The translations under genes were made by a program, and so were the position numbers. Positions 61,601 to 64,000 of a stretch of DNA of 64,000 nt are shown here, piece by piece. Each line of letters opens with the position of its first letter. Within the stretch, counting starts at the first letter, position 1. Location of the stretch: the NCBI GenBank assembly GCA_036383515.1, contig DASVOE010000055.1, positions 1 to 64,000 on the forward strand, written 5' to 3'. The DNA is from CADEDV01 sp036383515 (GTDB lineage Bacteria > Bacteroidota > Bacteroidia > Chitinophagales > Chitinophagaceae). The notes below the pieces were generated by a model that had not been told where the DNA came from, did no database searches, and saw only the letters and a list, made by a program, of their open reading frames with translations.

Positions 61601-62944
61601 CCAGATCAGCCCAATAATGCAGTTACAGATATCATCAATGCTCTGAGTGCCGGTATTGCGGGGGTTTCTGGCGGCAAAGCAACAACGGCTGAACTGGTCA
61701 ATACAAATACATCCAATGGACTGGTTGGTTTTTTCCTGGACCAGCAAAAAATAAACAGCTCCTCGGCAAAACCGAGAGCTTATGTAAGCTGGATTGCTTT
61801 TGATGAGCAATTTAAATATGAGTACCAAAGCAGTGGTTATGAACAGGTAGGGAATAATGAAGAATTTGTGACACATTTAAGAAATAATTTGACGATTACC
61901 AAGAACGGATATTTGTATATTTATGTGAGCAATGAGACACCGAACATTGACGTGTTCTTTGACAATTTGCAGGTGACGCATATAAGGGGACCAATATTAG
62001 AGGAGACACATTATTATCCATTTGGGCTAGTCATGCAAGGGATCTCATCTAAAGCACTTGTCTTTGGTAGCACTCAAAATAAATATAAATACAACGGCAA
62101 GGAAGAACAGCGACAAGAGTTTACAGATGGTTCAGGATTGGAATGGTTGGATTACGGAGCAAGGATGTATGATAATCAGATTGGCAGATGGCATACAATA
62201 GACCCAATGGCCTCAAAATATCCTGGTATTTCTCCTTACAGTTATGCTGCAAACAATCCAATACTTATAGTTGACCCTAATGGCAAAGAAATTTGGATTT
62301 ATTATACAGAACAGCTTAAAGACAAAAATGGTGATTTTAAACGAGACCGAAAAGGGAGAATAAAAACAAGAGAAATGATGGTTGAGTATAAGGATGGAAA
62401 GCTCTATAATGAAAAAGGAAAGGAATATGCAGGAGATAATAAATTTTTAGCCCAGACTTTAAAATCTCTCAACTATATCCAAAAGGATGGTGCGGATAAA
62501 AACATAGAAGATAACACCAACACTGTAAAAGCATTGGTAGACAGTAAAGACAAAGTTTATATTAAGCAAAAGAAAACATACGACCGTCTTGAACGCACAT
62601 GGGGTTCTAAGTATGAACCTTCTGAGAATACAGTGTATTTTGACTCCGATCATGCCTTGGAGGTAGAAAATGAAAATGGCCAAAAAGTAACTCAGTCCGC
62701 GGCAATGGCTATGCTACACGAAATAGCCCATGCATATAGAGACATTTTCCATAAAGCTGCAATTATGAGTAATGATCCCAATGCGACATCAAAATTTTTT
62801 GCCGAAGAGCAACATGTAGTTGATCAATACGAATTACCGGCTGCGCTTAAGTTAGGAGAAGGTGCTAGGCGCAAGTATAAAAGTGAGGGCCGATATTATC
62901 CTGTCAATGACGTTTTATCAAGAACAGAAAATAAAAACCCATAG
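58637..62944 (+). CDS. RHS-repeat protein with a C-terminal zincin (HExxH) toxin domain
   Basis: 1435 residues with a signal peptide. YD repeats occupy most of the protein (e.g. YFDGLGRSLQTVIKQ, VVYDEFGREQYKYLP, YDERNRMIIKKIPGAG, YDDLGRVLNVKKI, YDATGNKLKKEVNETG). The RHS core follows at ~1130-1215: DHLGNVRMVLTEEQ, HYYPFGLVMQGIS, YKYNGKEEQRQEF, DYGARMYDNQIGRWHTIDPMASKYPGISPYSYAANNPILIVDPNGKEI. The variable C-terminal ~220 residues contain AMAMLHEIAHAYRDIF with His1361, Glu1362 and His1365, the zinc site of a metalloprotease-like toxin, and an acidic EEQHVVDQYE segment that may supply the third ligand. The gene right after is a likely immunity gene. Confidence 0.88.
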   Translation: MKRFLIILFVLGHLSITLLKAQNLPSPYAETAIKNFIRTWDATAPETDPNNLMTRSLKDVKQATQYFDGLGRSLQTVIKQGSLETGGAPTDMISAVVYDEFGREQYKYLPSPANNTGGNTSISDGLFKLNPFQQQATFMTSQYGPQGETYFYSKTNFEASPLNRVEKSMAPGNSWVGNNKGIEAKYWVNTATDDVKIWNVTDGFNNSLGTYAAVGSYLAGELYKNVTVDEHGKQVIEFKDKEGKVILKKVQLTTTADDGTGRDYTGWLCTYYIYDGLNNLRCVIQPEGVKYLFTNNWPALSTTILDEQCFRYEYDERNRMIIKKIPGAGEVFLVYDPWDRLLLTQDAKMRTQGQYNFTKYDVLNRPIITGVYNYWGSIQEARDLAKNYAPFRFEEPITSGGNGTGFTSRCWPEANIEVLSITYYDSYDWLGSQGNPFSQNRYTNDDAIFYPPNFTDYPYPQPLTQSFQTEGSVTGTKTKVLGTLQYLYSINYYDEKGRVIQTHSHNTTGGGNIMTTQYSFDGHVLVTYQLTGNNQNSQGVGVRSLYNYDDLGRVLNVKKIVYTSFGVSTGEKTIVQNEYDALGQLKKKKLAPEYNNNAGLETLTYDYNIRGWMLGMNRNYIGGTGTNYFGFELGYDKTTAAIGSTAYTNLQYNGNISGTIWKSKGDNVARKYDFGYDNVNRLAYADYFQNTAGSSWDRSMDFSTYGTDADNNYKIKYDANGNILGMINRGFKIGNPTAFLDALHYDYESNSNKLLRVIDNYSDPQTKLGDFHDGSSGYGNDYAYDANGNLTLDNNKNISDITYNHLNLPQQITVTGKGTITYTYDATGNKLKKEVNETGQPLKTTLYLGGAVYENDVLQFIGHEEGRVRFKPANGTIPASFEFDYMLKDHLGNVRMVLTEEQQTEPYPVASMETAQTTTEEALYSNLNTTRTDKPAGYPTDTYTNPNDKVAKTNGSGNKIGPAVVLKVMAGDKFNLRVNSWYKTNNVSPDQPNNAVTDIINALSAGIAGVSGGKATTAELVNTNTSNGLVGFFLDQQKINSSSAKPRAYVSWIAFDEQFKYEYQSSGYEQVGNNEEFVTHLRNNLTITKNGYLYIYVSNETPNIDVFFDNLQVTHIRGPILEETHYYPFGLVMQGISSKALVFGSTQNKYKYNGKEEQRQEFTDGSGLEWLDYGARMYDNQIGRWHTIDPMASKYPGISPYSYAANNPILIVDPNGKEIWIYYTEQLKDKNGDFKRDRKGRIKTREMMVEYKDGKLYNEKGKEYAGDNKFLAQTLKSLNYIQKDGADKNIEDNTNTVKALVDSKDKVYIKQKKTYDRLERTWGSKYEPSENTVYFDSDHALEVENENGQKVTQSAAMAMLHEIAHAYRDIFHKAAIMSNDPNATSKFFAEEQHVVDQYELPAALKLGEGARRKYKSEGRYYPVNDVLSRTENKNP

Positions 62945-62947
62945 TAT

Positions 62948-63400
62948 ATGAGAGGATTTATTTTTATTGTGTGTCTTTTTATATGCAGTGTATTAAAAAG
63001 CCAGATTGATAGCTCTTTGGCCTATTCTTTTCTAAAAACAAAATATTCCTTATTCAAAGATAAAATTGATATTCCAAAATCATTTTTTAAAGGGTATAAA
63101 AAAATAACTAACAAGGATTTCGTAATTGCAAATACCGGAGACACATTTAATCCTACGGACGTTTTATATAGTGGTATCCCAAATAAGAAATTAATGTTTT
63201 TGGGACTTGACTCAACAAAAAAAACTGGTTTTATTTTATATCAACAAGGAGGACAAGTAGTCACATCGCATATTCTGTTATTTGATGTTTCTTCAAAAAG
63301 AAAACCTAAGCTATTTGGATTATATCTAAATAAAGAGCCAAGAAATTTTGAAGAACTCAAAGTTATTATTAGCAACTTAAGTAAACATGGCTTTTCATAG
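62948..63400 (+). CDS. Exported candidate immunity protein for the RHS-zincin toxin
   Basis: 150 residues with a signal peptide (MRGFIFIVCLFICSVLKSQ). The body has no known domain: SLAYSFLKTKYSLFKDKIDIPKSFFKGYKKITNKDFV, TFNPTDVLYSGIPNKKLMFLGLDSTKKTGFILYQQGGQVVTSHILLFDV. It begins 3 bp after the stop codon of the RHS toxin, the position where immunity genes of polymorphic toxin systems stand. Export fits neutralising a toxin delivered to the periplasm or cell surface. The role is inferred from position and size only. Confidence 0.7.
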   Translation: MRGFIFIVCLFICSVLKSQIDSSLAYSFLKTKYSLFKDKIDIPKSFFKGYKKITNKDFVIANTGDTFNPTDVLYSGIPNKKLMFLGLDSTKKTGFILYQQGGQVVTSHILLFDVSSKRKPKLFGLYLNKEPRNFEELKVIISNLSKHGFS

Positions 63401-63858
63401 ATTTTTATAACTGCTGTAAATACCCCTTTTCTCAGACAGTATTTTTTAGAAGGTTTTCATTTGTAAATACTTGTATTTTTACTTCTTCTGGCGTTTGATT
63501 GTTTAGGCTTACATTTGAGGTCGGTAGTTATAAAACTACTTCCACCGCCTTAGGCCGTTGGCATCCTTGGCCTCAGTTGTCGTTAGTGTTCAATAAATAA
63601 AAAAGATGAGCCTGTCAAATTTAACAATACCACGGTCTTGTAGCTATAATTTAAGCTCTGTATTCAGATTTAAATAATTTAGCGAAAAGCTTATGAGCGA
63701 GGGCGGGTATAAATGGATGGCCATAGCTTTGAAACACCAAAATCACATATGTTCCAAAGTAGGGAGTTTATTTATATGCCAGGTGCGAGTCCAGAGTCAC
63801 CACTTGCAATGGCATTGGTTTCATATACTTTTATACCTCGTCCAAAACCTTTAAAAAG
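63401..63858. other. 458-bp intergenic region after the RHS module
   Basis: No gene supported. It holds a small hairpin GTAGTT-ATAA-AACTAC (63524-63540) followed by CACCGCCTTAGGCC, and runs of short unrelated sequence with stops in all frames. It may contain decayed toxin or immunity cassettes, but no recognisable fragment was found. Confidence 0.4.
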
Positions 63859-64000
63859 ATGAAATTTTTTTTAACTTTACATATCCTTCTTTTTGCGTAC
63901 GGATGCAATAACGCTCGCATTGATAGCAATTGCGAAAAGATTGACACAATTCTAAAAAACTCAATCGCCTCGTATTACGAATATGATTCTCTCGATACTC
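63859..64000 (+). CDS. Lipoprotein, N-terminal part only (cut by window edge)
   Basis: From the ATG at 63859 the frame stays open to the window end (47 codons). MKFFLTLHILLFAYGC is a lipoprotein signal (Cys16), followed by NNARIDSNCEKIDTILKNSIASYYEYDSLDT. Too little is present to assign a family. Its place after the RHS toxin/immunity pair suggests it may be another small accessory or immunity gene. Confidence 0.6.
   Translation, partial: MKFFLTLHILLFAYGCNNARIDSNCEKIDTILKNSIASYYEYDSLDT

Overview
The window looks like a chromosomal segment of a Bacteroidota bacterium, most probably of the Chitinophagaceae type. Evidence: a type IX secretion (T9SS) C-terminal sorting domain, a T9SS plug protein, a TamL-type BamA lipoprotein, the DUF58/MoxR/DUF4350/DUF4129/SpoIIM/RDD cluster, many SPI/SPII signal peptides, weak Shine-Dalgarno sequences, and several exact matches to the Bacteroidota -7 promoter box TAnnTTTG. 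The genus cannot be fixed from the sequence alone.

Region by region. (1) 1-5411, minus strand: a tryptophan operon trpE-trpG-(trpG fragment)-trpD-trpC-trpF-trpF2, running off the left edge. Its leader encodes an 18-residue peptide with three consecutive Trp codons, followed by mutually exclusive antiterminator and terminator hairpins: a textbook attenuator that appears to be transcribed from its own AUG. (2) 5431-11604, plus: secreted or envelope enzymes (zincin-like protein, GNAT, amidohydrolase, S9 peptidase, SGNH-like lipoprotein). (3) 11605-15524: an accessory patch of four small orphan-like genes, punctuated by a ~140 bp palindromic repeat (three full copies, one truncated) and ending beside a truncated PAS sensor. 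(4) 16309-22295: TPR lipoprotein, a DGPF/YCII protein paired with an ECF42-type sigma factor, a T9SS cargo protein and a small secreted protein. (5) 22340-29565: transaldolase, SRP RNA, T9SS plug protein, Lol-type permease, TrmH-family methyltransferase, TamL, truB. (6) 29739-36576: the MoxR/DUF58 cluster, interrupted by a four-helix-bundle (S23/IVP) gene flanked by inverted repeats. (7) 36661-48945: housekeeping genes (proS, miaA, CCA-adding enzyme, threonylcarbamoyl-AMP synthase, dapD), a glycosyltransferase and outer-membrane proteins, separated by dispersed intergenic repeats. (8) 49184-52083: tRNA-Leu(CAG), an array of GACACAC repeats, a tyrosine recombinase, an unrecognised 333-residue protein with a hydrophobic Gly/Ala-rich tail, and an excisionase-like HTH protein, which together look like a tRNA-integrated element. 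(9) 52710-64000, plus: an RHS polymorphic-toxin locus: coiled-coil/barrel protein, RHS-like surface protein, small secreted protein, a 1435-residue RHS protein with a C-terminal HExxH zincin domain, and a 150-residue exported candidate immunity protein.

The most informative items are the leaderless trp attenuator, the RHS-zincin/immunity pair, the palindromic repeats between orphan genes, the S23 gene within inverted repeats inside an operon, the partial trpG tandem duplication, and the recurrent placement of TAnnTTTG 4-8 nt before start codons, which predicts leaderless or nearly leaderless transcripts.
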